The notes: a model not told the origin generated them from the sequence alone. Numbered from the stretch's first letter, positions 25,355 through 38,599 are shown. The stretch is 63,889 nucleotides of DNA from Reyranella massiliensis 521 (GCA_945862125.1 CAMAYC010000010.1:1-63889); one strand, 5' to 3'. A program made the numbers and translations.

Positions 25355-26476
25355 ATGACCCAACATCCTCTGGCACTTCCCACCTTGGCTCTCGCCACCC
25401 CCACGCTTCCCGATCCGGACACGAGCTGGCAGGCCCTCCTGCGGCGCGACCGGACGTTCAACGGCCGGTTCTGGTTCTCGGTGAAATCGACCGGGGTCTA
25501 CTGCCTGCCGTCCTGTGCCGCCCGGACCCCGCTCAGGCGCAACGTGGATTTCCACGCCTCGCCCGAAGCCGCAGAGGCGGCCGGCTTCCGTGCCTGCAAG
25601 CGCTGCAAGCCACGCGACTGGCGGGCGGATCTCGGCCTCAGCCAGCCCGTGGCCCGCGCCTGTGCCTTGTTTGATTCCACCCTCGCCGATACACCGCCCT
25701 CGCTCGCCGCCGTGGCGCGCAAGGTCGGGCTGTCGAGTGGGGCGCTCAGCAAGCGCTTCATCGCCGAACTGGGCGTGAACCCGCGCGACTGGCTGGCGGC
25801 GCGCAAGCGGCTGCGCTTCCGCAAGGCGCTGCGCGGCGGCGAGAAGGTGGCCGACGCCCTCTATGGCGCCGGTTACGGCTCGCCGAGCCGCGTCTATGAA
25901 AGCAGCGACAAGACACTGGGCATGACGCCCGCGACCTATGCCAAGGGTGGCGCCGGCGCCCAGATCGACTTCACGACGGTCGATTCGGATTACGGACGCG
26001 TCCTGGTGGCAGCGACCCGGAAGGGCATTGCCGCGGTCTTTCTGGGCGACAACGACCGGGCACTCGAGAAGTCGCTGCACAAAGACTTTCCGGCGGCCGA
26101 GATCACGCGTAACGATCGGGCCCTCGGCCCGCGCGTGAAAAGCGTGCTGTCGCGGCTCTACGGCCGCAAGCCGACCGCGCTCGACGCGCCCGACGTGCCG
26201 TTCGATATCGTTGGCACGGCCTTCCAGTGGAAGGTGTGGAAGGCACTGACCGAGATCCCGGCCGGCCAGACCCGGACCTACGGCGAAATCGCCCGCCGGA
26301 TCGGCGAACCCACGGCGGCCCGCGCCGTCGGCCGGGCCTGCGCCACCAACCTGGCGGCGGTGGTCATTCCCTGCCATCGCGCCGTCGGCGCCAGCGGCGC
26401 GCTGACCGGCTATCGCTGGGGCGTGGCGCGCAAGGAACGGCTCCTCGCCGAGGAACGCCGGCGCAGCAGCACGTAG
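25355..26476 (+). CDS. ada: Ada: methylphosphotriester / O6-methylguanine methyltransferase and regulator
   Basis: 373 residues with all Ada parts. The N-terminal zinc domain has its four cysteines in GVYCLPSCAAR and ACKRCKP, where the first accepts methyl from phosphotriesters. An AraC-type HTH spans about 110-205 (LAAVARKVGLSSGALSKRFIAELGVNPRDW...ALYGAGYGSPSRVYE). The C-terminal methyltransferase has the active cysteine in IPCHRAVGASGALTGYRWG. It repairs alkylated DNA and, when methylated, activates adaptive-response genes. Its end overlaps the convergent Smr gene by 67 bases. Confidence 0.95.
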   Translation: MTQHPLALPTLALATPTLPDPDTSWQALLRRDRTFNGRFWFSVKSTGVYCLPSCAARTPLRRNVDFHASPEAAEAAGFRACKRCKPRDWRADLGLSQPVARACALFDSTLADTPPSLAAVARKVGLSSGALSKRFIAELGVNPRDWLAARKRLRFRKALRGGEKVADALYGAGYGSPSRVYESSDKTLGMTPATYAKGGAGAQIDFTTVDSDYGRVLVAATRKGIAAVFLGDNDRALEKSLHKDFPAAEITRNDRALGPRVKSVLSRLYGRKPTALDAPDVPFDIVGTAFQWKVWKALTEIPAGQTRTYGEIARRIGEPTAARAVGRACATNLAAVVIPCHRAVGASGALTGYRWGVARKERLLAEERRRSST

Positions 26477-26967
26477 AAGGCGCCGCTGCCGCCATGATGC
26501 GGGTGGGCGGGGCGGACGCTGCGCACCCGGGCACGGTTGTCGGCGCGATTGAGCCAGCCCACGAATTCCGAGCGGATGCGGCCGCCCATCAGGCGGCCGC
26601 CCTCCTCGCGCAGGCCCTTGCCGGTGACGATCAGGACGACCCGAAAATCCCGCGTCCCCGCTCGCTCCAGAAAATCGCCGACGGCGCGCTCGGCTGCCAC
26701 CAAGGTCATGCCGTGCAGATCGAGCGTGGCCTCAGGCGCGAGCTTGCCGCGCGAGAGAGCGCGCGCGACGTCGCGATCGAAGCTCCTGTCGTCAGGGCTG
26801 AGGTCGGGTTGCGCCGGCGCGAGCGGCGCGCGCTTCACCTGAATCGGCTTGGGCGCCGACGCCGGCGGCGCGACCTTGGCCGGCGCCGCGCGCTGGGGCG
26901 GTTTCCGGCCATCGAGCGGCTTCACACCGGCCATCGCCGCCGAGAACAATCCCGCGTCCTTGACCAT
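26410..26967 (-). CDS. Smr domain protein
   Basis: 185 residues. After a basic, proline-rich N-terminal ~75 residues comes a C-terminal Smr domain: LDLHGMTLVAAERAVGDFLERA, VLIVTGKGLREEGG and the closing HPHHGGSGAFYVLLRR, with the LDLHG and TGKG motifs of the family. Smr domains of MutS2 nick DNA; stand-alone ones are linked to RNA or branched-DNA cleavage. The end overlaps ada tail to tail, and the last ~13 residues, rich in arginine, are probably an extension. Confidence 0.9.
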   Translation of the reverse strand: MVKDAGLFSAAMAGVKPLDGRKPPQRAAPAKVAPPASAPKPIQVKRAPLAPAQPDLSPDDRSFDRDVARALSRGKLAPEATLDLHGMTLVAAERAVGDFLERAGTRDFRVVLIVTGKGLREEGGRLMGGRIRSEFVGWLNRADNRARVRSVRPAHPHHGGSGAFYVLLRRRSSARSRSLRATPQR

Positions 26968-27014
26968 GGTGTTTGATGTAGCCTTGGCCGTGGGCCGGGT
27001 CTACACAGCGCGCC

Positions 27015-28355
27015 ATGGCCCAGCCTTCTTCCACACCGGCGACCCAGCCCGATCCCGATCTCCAGACCGGCCTGCAATATCTGCGCGCCGGCTGGTTCGA
27101 CCGCGCCGAGCCGCTGTTTCGTACCGCCCTCGGCCGCTATGGCGAGCGGCCCGACATCCTGCATTACCTCGCAGTCTGCCTGTCGCAGCGCGGCGCGCTG
27201 GCCGATGCCGAAGCGATGTGGCGCAAGGCGCTGGCCAAGGACCCCAACGAGCCGATGCTGTCCTACAACCTCGGCCTGGTGGCGCGCCGGCAGGGCCGCC
27301 TCGACGAAGCGGCCCGGCGTTTCCGCGACACGATCCGCCGCACCCCGTCTCATGTCGAGGCGCGGCTGGCGCTGGCCTCCATCTATATGGACATGGGCCG
27401 CTTCGCCGCCGCCGAGCGCGAACTGGTCGAGTTCGTCACCAATGTCGACACCGCCATCCAGCAGCCCGGCGGCGAAGGGCTGAAGCCGCTTCAGGCGCGG
27501 GCGCGCAACATGCTGGGCCACGTGCTCTACCGCATGGGACACTATTCTCCGGCGATCGAGGTCCTTGACCTCGCGATGATCGATGCCGGCGAGGACAACG
27601 CCCGCCGCGGCCAGATTTTGGGCGAGCGCGCTCTTGCCCTGAGCGGCCTCGGCCATTTCGACGAGGCCATTGCCGAGGCCGGCCGTGCCATCGAATTCGC
27701 GCCCGACAGCGCCTCGCTCAACCATGTGGTGGGCTTCGTGCTCTATCATGCCGGCCGACCGACCGATGCGATCGCCCCGATCCAGCGGTCGCTCGAGCTC
27801 GACCCCGGCTTCACGGCGGCCCTCAAGACGCTGGCCCTGGCCCACGCCGCCGCCGGCAAGGGCGACGAAGCCATCGACCTGCTGCACCGGGCACTGCGCG
27901 CCAATCCGCGTGACAGGGACGCGGTGCTGCAGCTTTCCAACCTGCATATCGAGCAGCAGAAGTTCGCCGAAGCCCTCGAAGCGCTCGAAGCCCACCTCAA
28001 GACCACCGACGACGATGTGCAGGCCTTGAACAACCAGGGTCTGGCGCTCCGTGGCCTCAAACGCTTCGAGGAGGCTCGGCGTTCGCTCAAGCGTGCCTCG
28101 CGGCTGGCGAGCGACGATCCGTTCGTATTGACCAACCTCGGCCGCGTGCTGGTCGACCTCGGCCGTGCCGCCGAGGCCCGGACGCTGCATGAGCACGCGC
28201 TGCGCGGCCTGCCGGGGGATTCGCGGCTGCTGACCCACTACGGCGCCTGCCTCGTGGCGTTGGGCGAGCATGACAAGGCCCGTGAAACCCTGGATGCGGC
28301 CCTGGCAGCCGATCCCAACAACGCCGAGGCTCTGGCGGTTCGGACGGGCCTTTAG
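27015..28355 (+). CDS. TPR repeat protein
   Basis: 446 residues made almost wholly of tetratricopeptide repeats (about twelve), such as LQYLRAGWFDRAEPLF, LGLVARRQGRLDEAARRF, LALSGLGHFDEAIAEAGRAIEFAP and NNQGLALRGLKRFEEARRSL. There is no signal peptide, membrane helix or catalytic domain, so it is a cytoplasmic protein-interaction scaffold. It is followed two bases later by the YggS gene and is probably in one operon with yggS and mutM. Confidence 0.9.
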   Translation: MAQPSSTPATQPDPDLQTGLQYLRAGWFDRAEPLFRTALGRYGERPDILHYLAVCLSQRGALADAEAMWRKALAKDPNEPMLSYNLGLVARRQGRLDEAARRFRDTIRRTPSHVEARLALASIYMDMGRFAAAERELVEFVTNVDTAIQQPGGEGLKPLQARARNMLGHVLYRMGHYSPAIEVLDLAMIDAGEDNARRGQILGERALALSGLGHFDEAIAEAGRAIEFAPDSASLNHVVGFVLYHAGRPTDAIAPIQRSLELDPGFTAALKTLALAHAAAGKGDEAIDLLHRALRANPRDRDAVLQLSNLHIEQQKFAEALEALEAHLKTTDDDVQALNNQGLALRGLKRFEEARRSLKRASRLASDDPFVLTNLGRVLVDLGRAAEARTLHEHALRGLPGDSRLLTHYGACLVALGEHDKARETLDAALAADPNNAEALAVRTGL

Positions 28356-28357
28356 AA

Positions 28358-29041
28358 ATGAGTGCTGGCGCAGACCGCCTCGCCGAAGTCCATCAGCGCA
28401 TCGCCGCCGCCGCGCGCGCCGCCGGCCGCGATCCGGCCGCCGTGACCCTGGTTGCCGTTTCCAAGACCCACGGCGCCGACATGGTCCGTGAGATGCTGCA
28501 GGCAGGCCAGCGCGTATTCGGCGAGAATCGCGTCCAGGAAGCGGAAGAGAAGTTCCCCGCCCTGAAAGTCGAGTATCCGGACCTCGAATTGCACCTGATC
28601 GGACCGCTGCAGACCAACAAGGCGCGTGATGCGGTGGCGCTGTTCGACGTCATCCAGTCGGTCGACCGCGAGCGCATTGCCGCGGCGCTGGCCAAGGAGA
28701 TGGAACGGCTCGGCCGGCGGCCCGCCTGCTACATCCAGGTCAACACCGGCGAGGAGCCGCAGAAGGCGGGCGTGCTCCCGGCCGATCTCGACGCCTTCGT
28801 GATTGCCTGCCGCGACACCCACAAGTTGCCGGTGGTCGGTTTGATGTGCATCCCGCCGGTCGACGAGGAGCCGGCGCTGCATTTTGCCCTGCTGGCCAAG
28901 ATGGCGGCGCGCAACGGCCTCGCCCGCATCAGCATGGGCATGAGTGCCGACTACGAGATGGCGGTGAAGCTGGGCGCCACCCACGTCCGGGTCGGCAGCG
29001 CCCTCTTCGGCGCCCGTCCGCCTCTGACGCCTCATGCCTGA
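28358..29041 (+). CDS. YggS/PLPBP family pyridoxal-phosphate homeostasis protein
   Basis: 227 residues, normal length. The PLP lysine lies in VAVSKTHG, followed by GENRVQEAEEKFPAL, HLIGPLQTNKARDAV, YIQVNTGEEPQKAG and the C-terminal MGMSADYEMAVKLGATHVRVGSALFG. It binds PLP without known catalysis and buffers vitamin B6 and amino-acid pools. The reading frame overlaps mutM by eight bases. Confidence 0.94.
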   Translation: MSAGADRLAEVHQRIAAAARAAGRDPAAVTLVAVSKTHGADMVREMLQAGQRVFGENRVQEAEEKFPALKVEYPDLELHLIGPLQTNKARDAVALFDVIQSVDRERIAAALAKEMERLGRRPACYIQVNTGEEPQKAGVLPADLDAFVIACRDTHKLPVVGLMCIPPVDEEPALHFALLAKMAARNGLARISMGMSADYEMAVKLGATHVRVGSALFGARPPLTPHA

Positions 29042-29873
29042 ACTTCCAGAGGTCGAAACCGTCCGCCGCGGGCTTGAGCCCCGTATGGTCGGGCGGCGGA
29101 TCGTCCGTCTGCAGCAACGTCGGAAGGATCTGCGGGTCCCCATGCCCGCTCGGTTCGCCGCCAGGGTCGAAGGCCGGACCGTGAGCGCCATCGACCGCCG
29201 CGCCAAATACCTGCTGTTCCGGCTGGACGACGGCAACACGCTGATCGCCCATCTCGGCATGTCGGGCCGCATGACACTGCACGACGCCGCGAGCGCGGCC
29301 GAACATCCGTTCGACCGGCACGATCACGTCGTCTTCGATATCGACGACGGCTGGCAGGTGCGTTTCAACGATGCCCGCCGATTTGGCCTGATGCTGCTGG
29401 TGGCCGACGAGGCTGTGGCCAAGCACAAGCTCTTCAAGGGGCTGGGCCCCGAGCCGCTGGGGGACGATTTCGATGGCGCCGTGCTGGCCACCCGCCTGAA
29501 GGGACGCCGCACGCCGATCAAGGCCGCCCTGCTCGACCAGAAGACGCTGGTCGGCGTCGGCAACATCTATGCCTGCGAGGCGCTGTTCCTGTCCGGGATC
29601 TCGCCGCGGCGCTCGTCACACACGATCCAGGGCGAACGGGCCGACAGGCTGGTGGCCGCCATCAAGAAGGTGCTGCACCGCTCGATCGAGGACGGCGGCT
29701 CGACCCTGCGCGACCATGTACAGCCGGGCGGCGAGCTCGGCTACTTCCAGACCCGCTTCAATGTCTACGACCGCGCCGGCATCGCCTGTCCGACCCGCGG
29801 CTGCGTCAAGACCGTGCGCCGGCTGGTCCAGGCCGGCCGCTCGACCTTCTATTGCGCGCATTGCCAGCGCTAG
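29034..29873 (+). CDS. mutM: formamidopyrimidine-DNA glycosylase
   Basis: 279 residues. The N-terminus [14 protein letters not shown] carries catalytic Pro2 and Glu3. The H2TH region includes [20 protein letters not shown], and the C-terminal zinc finger has CPTRGC and CAHC. It excises 8-oxoguanine and formamidopyrimidines with beta/delta-lyase cleavage. It sits at the start of the replication-core gene order typical of alphaproteobacteria. Confidence 0.97.
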   Translation: MPELPEVETVRRGLEPRMVGRRIVRLQQRRKDLRVPMPARFAARVEGRTVSAIDRRAKYLLFRLDDGNTLIAHLGMSGRMTLHDAASAAEHPFDRHDHVVFDIDDGWQVRFNDARRFGLMLLVADEAVAKHKLFKGLGPEPLGDDFDGAVLATRLKGRRTPIKAALLDQKTLVGVGNIYACEALFLSGISPRRSSHTIQGERADRLVAAIKKVLHRSIEDGGSTLRDHVQPGGELGYFQTRFNVYDRAGIACPTRGCVKTVRRLVQAGRSTFYCAHCQR

Positions 29874-29905
29874 CTAAGAGCGGCGCAACACCCGGGAGGA
29901 CAGCA

Positions 29906-30688
29906 GTGGCCGCCGCATATGAAAACATCCTGACCGAAACCAAGGGCCGCGTCGGAATCATCCGGCTCAACCGGCCCAAGGCACTGAATGCGCTATGCGC
30001 CGATCTGGTACGCGAGCTCGGCCTGGCGCTCGACACCTTCGAGGCCGATCCCGGCATCGGCTGCATGGTGCTGACCGGCAGCGACAAGGCCTTCGCGGCC
30101 GGCGCCGACATCAAGGAGATGAAGGACAAGTCCTACCAGGACGTCTTTCTCCAGGACTTCATCACCGTCGGCTGGGAGAAGGTGAGCCAGGTGCGCAAGC
30201 CGATCGTGGCCGCGGTCGCGGGCTATGCGCTGGGCGGCGGCTGCGAGATGGCCATGATGTGTGATTTCATCATCGCTGCGGACAACGCCAAGTTCGGCCA
30301 GCCCGAGATCACGCTCGGCACCATTCCGGGCGCCGGCGGCACCCAGCGGCTGCCACGCTTCGTCGGGAAGTCGAAGGCCATGGACCTCGTGTTGACCGGC
30401 CGCATGATGGATGCGGCGGAAGCCGAGCGTTGCGGCCTGGTGAGCCGGGTCGTGCCGTTGGCCGAGCTGATGACCGATGCGCTCGCCACGGCCGAGAAGA
30501 TCGCGGGCCTGTCGTTGCCTGCCACCATGGTCGCCAAGGAAGCGGTCAACCGCGCCTTCGAGACGACCCTCGCCGAGGGCGTTCGCTTCGAACGACGCAC
30601 CTTCCATGCCACCTTCGCCTTCGACGACCGGGCCGAGGGAATGGCGGCCTTCGCCGAGAAGCGCAAAGCAGGCTGGAAACACCGCTGA
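29906..30688 (+). CDS. enoyl-CoA hydratase
   Basis: 260 residues from a GTG at 29906 with GGGAGGA five bases upstream; no ATG is in frame nearby. Crotonase marks are [34 protein letters not shown] (oxyanion hole), [15 protein letters not shown] and the catalytic glutamates in [22 protein letters not shown]. It hydrates 2-trans-enoyl-CoA in fatty acid oxidation. Its position just before rpsT is common in alphaproteobacteria. Confidence 0.94.
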   Translation: MAAAYENILTETKGRVGIIRLNRPKALNALCADLVRELGLALDTFEADPGIGCMVLTGSDKAFAAGADIKEMKDKSYQDVFLQDFITVGWEKVSQVRKPIVAAVAGYALGGGCEMAMMCDFIIAADNAKFGQPEITLGTIPGAGGTQRLPRFVGKSKAMDLVLTGRMMDAAEAERCGLVSRVVPLAELMTDALATAEKIAGLSLPATMVAKEAVNRAFETTLAEGVRFERRTFHATFAFDDRAEGMAAFAEKRKAGWKHR

Positions 30689-30706
30689 TTGGGTGGTTTG
30701 GCGCGC

Positions 30707-30735
30707 TTGACCGGTCCCCATGCGGCCCGTATAAG
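30707..30735 (+). promoter_or_regulatory. sigma-70 promoter of rpsT
   Basis: TTGACC at 30707-30712, a 17-base spacer and TATAAG at 30730-30735. It lies 27 bases before the rpsT ATG with GAGGA in between, giving a short leader. Confidence 0.8.
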
Positions 30736-30761
30736 CGCGCCCTTCGAGCAACGAGGACTAA

Positions 30762-31025
30762 ATGGCTAATCACAAGTCGGCCCAGAAGCGCGCCCGCCAG
30801 ACCGAGACCCGCACCGCCGTGAATACGGCGCGGCGCAGCCGCGTGCGCGGCTCGGTCAAGAAGGTCGAGGAGGCGATCGCTTCCGGCGACAAGAAGGCCG
30901 CCCAGGAGGCGCTGCGCGCGGCGCAGCCGGAGATCCAGCGCGGCGCGATCAAGCGCATCGTCACCAAGAATGCCGCCTCGCGTCGCGTGTCGCGTCTGTC
31001 GGCGCGCATCAAGGCGATGGCCTGA
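30762..31025 (+). CDS. rpsT: 30S ribosomal protein S20
   Basis: 87 residues, rich in lysine, arginine and alanine: [13 protein letters not shown] start and the C-terminal [27 protein letters not shown], as in bS20. It binds 16S rRNA early in 30S assembly. It has its own promoter and terminator and so is monocistronic. Confidence 0.98.
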   Translation: MANHKSAQKRARQTETRTAVNTARRSRVRGSVKKVEEAIASGDKKAAQEALRAAQPEIQRGAIKRIVTKNAASRRVSRLSARIKAMA

Positions 31026-31053
31026 TCCACTCCGCTCTCCTTCAGTGGATGTG

Positions 31054-31082
31054 AACGCCGCTCCAACGAGCGGCGTTTTTCT
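31054..31082 (+). terminator. Rho-independent terminator of rpsT
   Basis: A perfect 10-bp stem (31054-31063 with 31068-31077), loop CAAC, and a T run interrupted by one C. It lies 28 bases after the rpsT stop. Confidence 0.9.
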
Positions 31083-31604
31083 TTGTCGAGAAATTCTTTC
31101 GGCGACAGAGAGCCAAAAAAAATTCGAGTACATTCGACGATGAGTATTTGGTCGCCAATTGGGCGAACGACATACGATTCGCGTTTATCGTCCCGCGCGG
31201 GCATGCAGGCGCTAGATATTGCGCTTCACTGTGCGCACTGCGCGGCAAAAAAATGAACCGTCGGCGTTGTCAATCGAGTCACGCAACGAACAGTCTGAAT
31301 AGCGTGCGGCGTTCTCCGTTGAATCGTTTGCGCTCGTCATCGGGTCTGCTAAGAGTCCGCTCATCGCGACGGGGCGTGGGGCGCTGGAACGCGAGCCAAG
31401 GCGGAGACGGGGGGCTTCCTCTTCGCCAAGAACAACGAGGGAGAGCCGCAGCGATTTCTGCATCAGCGATAACCGAAAGATGAGGCGCCCCGACAACGGC
31501 GCTCAACCAGAAATTTTTCGTCGCTCCTGCTGCGCTGCATTTCTTCCCGTCGATCGTTGGCTCGAGCTTCGACGCCCTGCTTAGACAAATGAAAAGCGGG
31601 GGCC
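31083..31604. other. gene-free, GANTC-rich spacer before the dnaA region
   Basis: About 520 bases without a plausible gene and less GC-rich than the flanks, including A-runs near 31115-31122 and 31249-31255. Four GANTC sites, the CcrM methylation target in alphaproteobacteria, fall within 182 bases: 31176-31180, 31276-31280, 31321-31325 and 31353-31357. No clear TTATCCACA-type DnaA box was found. It may hold regulatory DNA for the replication genes or part of an origin; this is inference. Confidence 0.45.
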
Positions 31605-32069
31605 ATGTCGAAAGACAACAAGTTTGCCGGCACATACGAGGTGTCCCCCGCAGCCGGCTATGCCGGCAACGTGGCGCCGGCGACGGCCTGGAAAATTCTC
31701 AGCGAGCGCAAGGATGCGGTATTGATCGATGTCCGGACGCGACCTGAATGGAATTACGTCGGCCTGCCCGACCTGGAGCGGCTGGCCAAGAAGCCGACGC
31801 TGATCGAGTGGCAAGAATTTCCAAGCATGCAGCTGAATGCCGATTTCGTGGCCTCGCTTTCCGGCGCGCTCGCGGACAAGGACACACCGCTGCTGTTCCT
31901 TTGTAGAAGTGGAGTCCGATCGGCCGCGGCGGCGAAAGCCATGACCGCGGCCGGCTACAGTATATGTCTCAATGTAGCGGACGGCTTCGAAGGGCCCCTT
32001 GATGCCGAGGCCAAGCGCGGCTCGACAGGGGGATGGAAGGCAGCAAGGCTTCCGTGGAGACAGACGTGA
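31605..32069 (+). CDS. rhodanese-like domain protein
   Basis: 154 residues. A single rhodanese domain: AWKILSERKDAVLIDVRTRPEWNYVGLPDL, then the active loop LFLCRSGVRSAAAAKAM with the persulfide cysteine, and a C-terminal DGFEGPLDAEAKRGSTGGWKAARLPWRQ. It carries or transfers sulfane sulfur. The widest dnaA frame starts 37 bases before its end in another frame, so the two genes overlap or nearly touch. Confidence 0.92.
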   Translation: MSKDNKFAGTYEVSPAAGYAGNVAPATAWKILSERKDAVLIDVRTRPEWNYVGLPDLERLAKKPTLIEWQEFPSMQLNADFVASLSGALADKDTPLLFLCRSGVRSAAAAKAMTAAGYSICLNVADGFEGPLDAEAKRGSTGGWKAARLPWRQT

Positions 32070-33550
32070 ACCGAATCCAATCGCCGATTTCTGGCAATAA
32101 TGAAGCAGCGTACGACAAAAAGAGCGTCGCGGGGGCCGAGATGGATGAAATTGCGGGCCGCAAGGAGCTGGAGGCACATTGGGTGCGCGTCTGCGATCGG
32201 CTTCGCAAGGAAATAGGCGACAAGGCGTTCAAGACCTGGTTCGGCGAGGTCGAATTGGGTGAGCTGAAGACAGGCAAGCTCCGTCTTTATGCCCCGACGC
32301 GCTTCGTGCGCGACTGGGTCGGCCGCCACTACGGCGACCGCGTGCTCGCCTATTGGCAGGCCGTGGCGCCCGACGTGAAAAGCGTCGAGGTGAACCTCGT
32401 GCCACCGCCGGCGCCGCGCCGGCCGAACGAGATCATCGCCGTGCCGCCACTGCCGTCGTCGCAGAATTACCAGCCGCCGATGCCGCGCATGGGGCCGTCG
32501 ATCGGCCGCGGCGGCGACGAGGCCTTCTCCGGCCCCGAGGCACGCTACACTTTCGCCAACTTCGTGGTCGGCAAGCCCAACGAGTTCGCCTATGCCGCCG
32601 CCCGCAACATCGCCGAGCAGGACCGGCCGATGCCGGAACGCAACCCGCTCTATATTTTCGGCGGCGTCGGTCTCGGCAAGACCCATCTGATGCACGCCAT
32701 CTGGCATGCACTGCGCGAACGCGATCCCAAGATCCGCGTGCTCTACCTGACGGCCGAGAGCTTCGTGAACCGCTTCATCCAGGCGCTGCGGACCAAAAAT
32801 ACCAACCAGTTCAAGGAGCTGTTCCGCAACGTCGATGTTCTGATGGTCGACGACGTGCAGTTCATCTGCGGCAAGGAAGCGAGCCAGGACGAGTTCTTCT
32901 TCACCTTCAATTCTCTGGTCGAGCAGAACAAGCAGATCGTGCTCAGTTCGGAGAAGCCGCCGAGCGAGTTGCAGGACATCGAGGAGCGCATGCGTTCGCG
33001 CCTCGGCAGCGGGCTAGTGGCCGACATCCATTCGTCGACCTATGAACTGCGCCTCAGCATCCTGCAGACCAAGGCTGAGAATGCGCGCGTGCCGGTGCCG
33101 ACCGCCGTGCTCGAGTTCCTCGCGCACAAGATCAGCACCAACATCCGCGAGCTCGAGGGGGCGTTGAACCGCGTCGTCGCGCACGGCCAGCTGATCGGCC
33201 GCGAGATCACCGTCGAGATGGCGCAGGACGTGCTGCACGACCTGCTGCGCCAGGCCGACCGCAAGGTCACCGTCGACGAGATCCAGCAGCGGGTTGCCGC
33301 GCACTACAACATCAAGCTGGCCGAGATGAGCTCGCCGCGCCGCGCCCGGTCGGTCGCCCGGCCTCGCCAGGTCGCGATGTATCTCGCCAAGCAGCTCACC
33401 ACGCTCAGCCTGCCGCAGATCGGCAAGCGCTTCGGCAACCGCGACCACACGACGGTCATGCATGCGGTGCGCAAGATCGAGGAGCTCAAGATCTCGGACC
33501 TCTCGATTGCAGAGGACGTGGAGTTGCTCAAGCGGCAGTTGCAGGGATAG
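32033..33550 (+). CDS. dnaA: chromosomal replication initiator DnaA
   Basis: 505 residues from the first ATG. Domain I (HWVRVCDRLRKEIGDKAFKTWFGEV) begins near 45, then a Pro-rich linker, the AAA+ domain with Walker A GGVGLGKTHLMHA and Walker B VLMVDDVQFI, and the C-terminal DnaA-box-binding signature GKRFGNRDHTTVMHAVRKIEEL. It opens the origin and loads the helicase. The start is uncertain: ATG 32033 overlaps the rhodanese gene and has AGGGGG too close, GTG 32054 has AAGG at a fair distance, and ATG 32141 begins just before domain I. A terminator follows directly. Confidence 0.97.
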   Translation: MEGSKASVETDVNRIQSPISGNNEAAYDKKSVAGAEMDEIAGRKELEAHWVRVCDRLRKEIGDKAFKTWFGEVELGELKTGKLRLYAPTRFVRDWVGRHYGDRVLAYWQAVAPDVKSVEVNLVPPPAPRRPNEIIAVPPLPSSQNYQPPMPRMGPSIGRGGDEAFSGPEARYTFANFVVGKPNEFAYAAARNIAEQDRPMPERNPLYIFGGVGLGKTHLMHAIWHALRERDPKIRVLYLTAESFVNRFIQALRTKNTNQFKELFRNVDVLMVDDVQFICGKEASQDEFFFTFNSLVEQNKQIVLSSEKPPSELQDIEERMRSRLGSGLVADIHSSTYELRLSILQTKAENARVPVPTAVLEFLAHKISTNIRELEGALNRVVAHGQLIGREITVEMAQDVLHDLLRQADRKVTVDEIQQRVAAHYNIKLAEMSSPRRARSVARPRQVAMYLAKQLTTLSLPQIGKRFGNRDHTTVMHAVRKIEELKISDLSIAEDVELLKRQLQG

Positions 33551-33572
33551 CAAATCCCTGACTGGAATTGTG

Positions 33573-33598
33573 AAATGGGGCCCCAAGGGGCCCCATTT
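33573..33598 (+). terminator. strong hairpin terminator after dnaA
   Basis: A perfect 12-bp inverted repeat (33573-33584 with 33587-33598) around a two-base centre, with GGGGCCCC cores and a T run at 33596-33599. It starts 22 bases after the dnaA stop and should separate dnaA from dnaN. Confidence 0.85.
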
Positions 33599-33668
33599 TC
33601 ATGGAACGAGCGGGCCCTAAGGGCCTCAAATCACGGGCGAAATCGCTTTCCGCCAGCAGCTTGCGTGC

Positions 33669-33703
33669 TATAGTCTGCGACCGTTCCACCAGGGTGTTCC
33701 ACA
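33669..33703 (+). promoter_or_regulatory. dnaN -10 element and two GTTCCAC repeats
   Basis: TATAGT at 33669-33674 is a good -10 with only a weak -35 upstream. Two GTTCCAC copies 13 bases apart follow at 33683-33689 and 33696-33702; the second reads TGTTCCACA, two changes from the DnaA box TTATCCACA. They would lie at the start of the transcript, so DnaA control of dnaN is possible but weakly supported. Confidence 0.35.
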
Positions 33704-33761
33704 GCCTGGGAAACGGGGTGTCTAAACTGCATTTTTGGCCCCTCGTTACAGCGACCCCATC

Positions 33762-34876
33762 ATGAAATTGACGATCGAACGGGCAGCCCTCTTGAAGGCG
33801 CTGGCCCATGTCCAGAGCGTGGTCGAGCGGCGGAACACGATCCCGATCCTGTCCAACGTCCTGATCACCGCCCAGAAGGGCCGGCTCAGCCTCGCGGCGA
33901 CCGACATGGACCTCGCCATCACCGAATCGGTGGACGCGAACGCCTCCAAGAACGGTTCGACCACGGCGCCCGCCCACACACTCTACGAGATCGTCCGCAA
34001 GCTGCCCGACGGGGCGCAGGTCGAGCTGGAATCGGCGTCCGACGGCGGCAGTCTGGTGATCCGGGCCGGCCGGTCGCGCTTTACCCTGCAGTGCCTGCCA
34101 CCGGCCGACTTCCCGGCCATGAGCGAAGGCGACCTGCCCTACCGTTTCCAGCTACCCGCCACCGACCTCAAGGGCATCATCGACCGCACCCGGTTTGCGA
34201 TCTCCAACGAGGAGACGCGCTATTACCTGAACGGCATCTATTTCCATGCCGCGACCTCGGGCGGCACCCAGGTGCTGCGCGGCGTGGCCACCGACGGCCA
34301 TCGCCTGGCCCGGGTCGAGGTGCCGCTGCCCAAGGGTGCGGGCGAGATTCCTGGCGTGATCGTGCCGCGCAAGACGGTGGGCGAGGTCCGCAAGCTCCTC
34401 GACGAAAGCGACGGCTCGGTCGACATCGAGCTTTCCGACACCCGCATCCGCTTCTCCAGCGGCAACGTCACCCTCGTCAGCAAGCTGATCGACGGCACCT
34501 TCCCCGACTACGAGCGCGTCATCCCGACCGGCAACGACAAGATCCTGAACGTGCCGTGCAAGGAATTCGCCCACGCCGTCGACCGCGTCTCGACCATCTC
34601 GACCGAGAAGTCGCGCGCCATCAAGGTGGCAGTCGCCAAGGGCGTGGTCACGCTCTCGGCCACCAGCCCCGACGCCGGCAGTGCCACGGAAGAGATCGAG
34701 GTCGACTACAAGGACACGGCGATCGAGATCGGCTTCAACTCGCGCTACCTGCTCGACATCACCGAGCAGATCGTGGGCGCAGAGGCGCGCTTCCTGATGG
34801 CCGACGCCGGCTCGCCCACCCTGGTGCGCGACGGTGCCGACGAAAGCGCGCTCTACGTGCTCATGCCGATGCGGGT

Positions 34877-34880
<4 letters not shown>
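33762..34880 (+). CDS. dnaN: DNA polymerase III beta subunit (sliding clamp)
   Basis: 372 residues from the ATG at 33762. The sequence MKLTIERAALLKALAHVQSVVERRNTIPILSNVLI, a central GVATDGHRLARVEVPLP and the C-terminal LYVLMPMRV are typical. It forms the ring clamp that holds polymerases on DNA. Its stop overlaps the recF ATG as ATGA, so recF is translationally coupled. Confidence 0.98.
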
Positions 34881-38589
<3,709 letters not shown>

Positions 38590-38599
38590 GCATCGCGCC

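Noticed and set aside
34091..34876. 5' extension of the recF frame inside dnaN
   Set aside because: It overlaps the certain dnaN coding sequence; RecF homology begins only near 34970.
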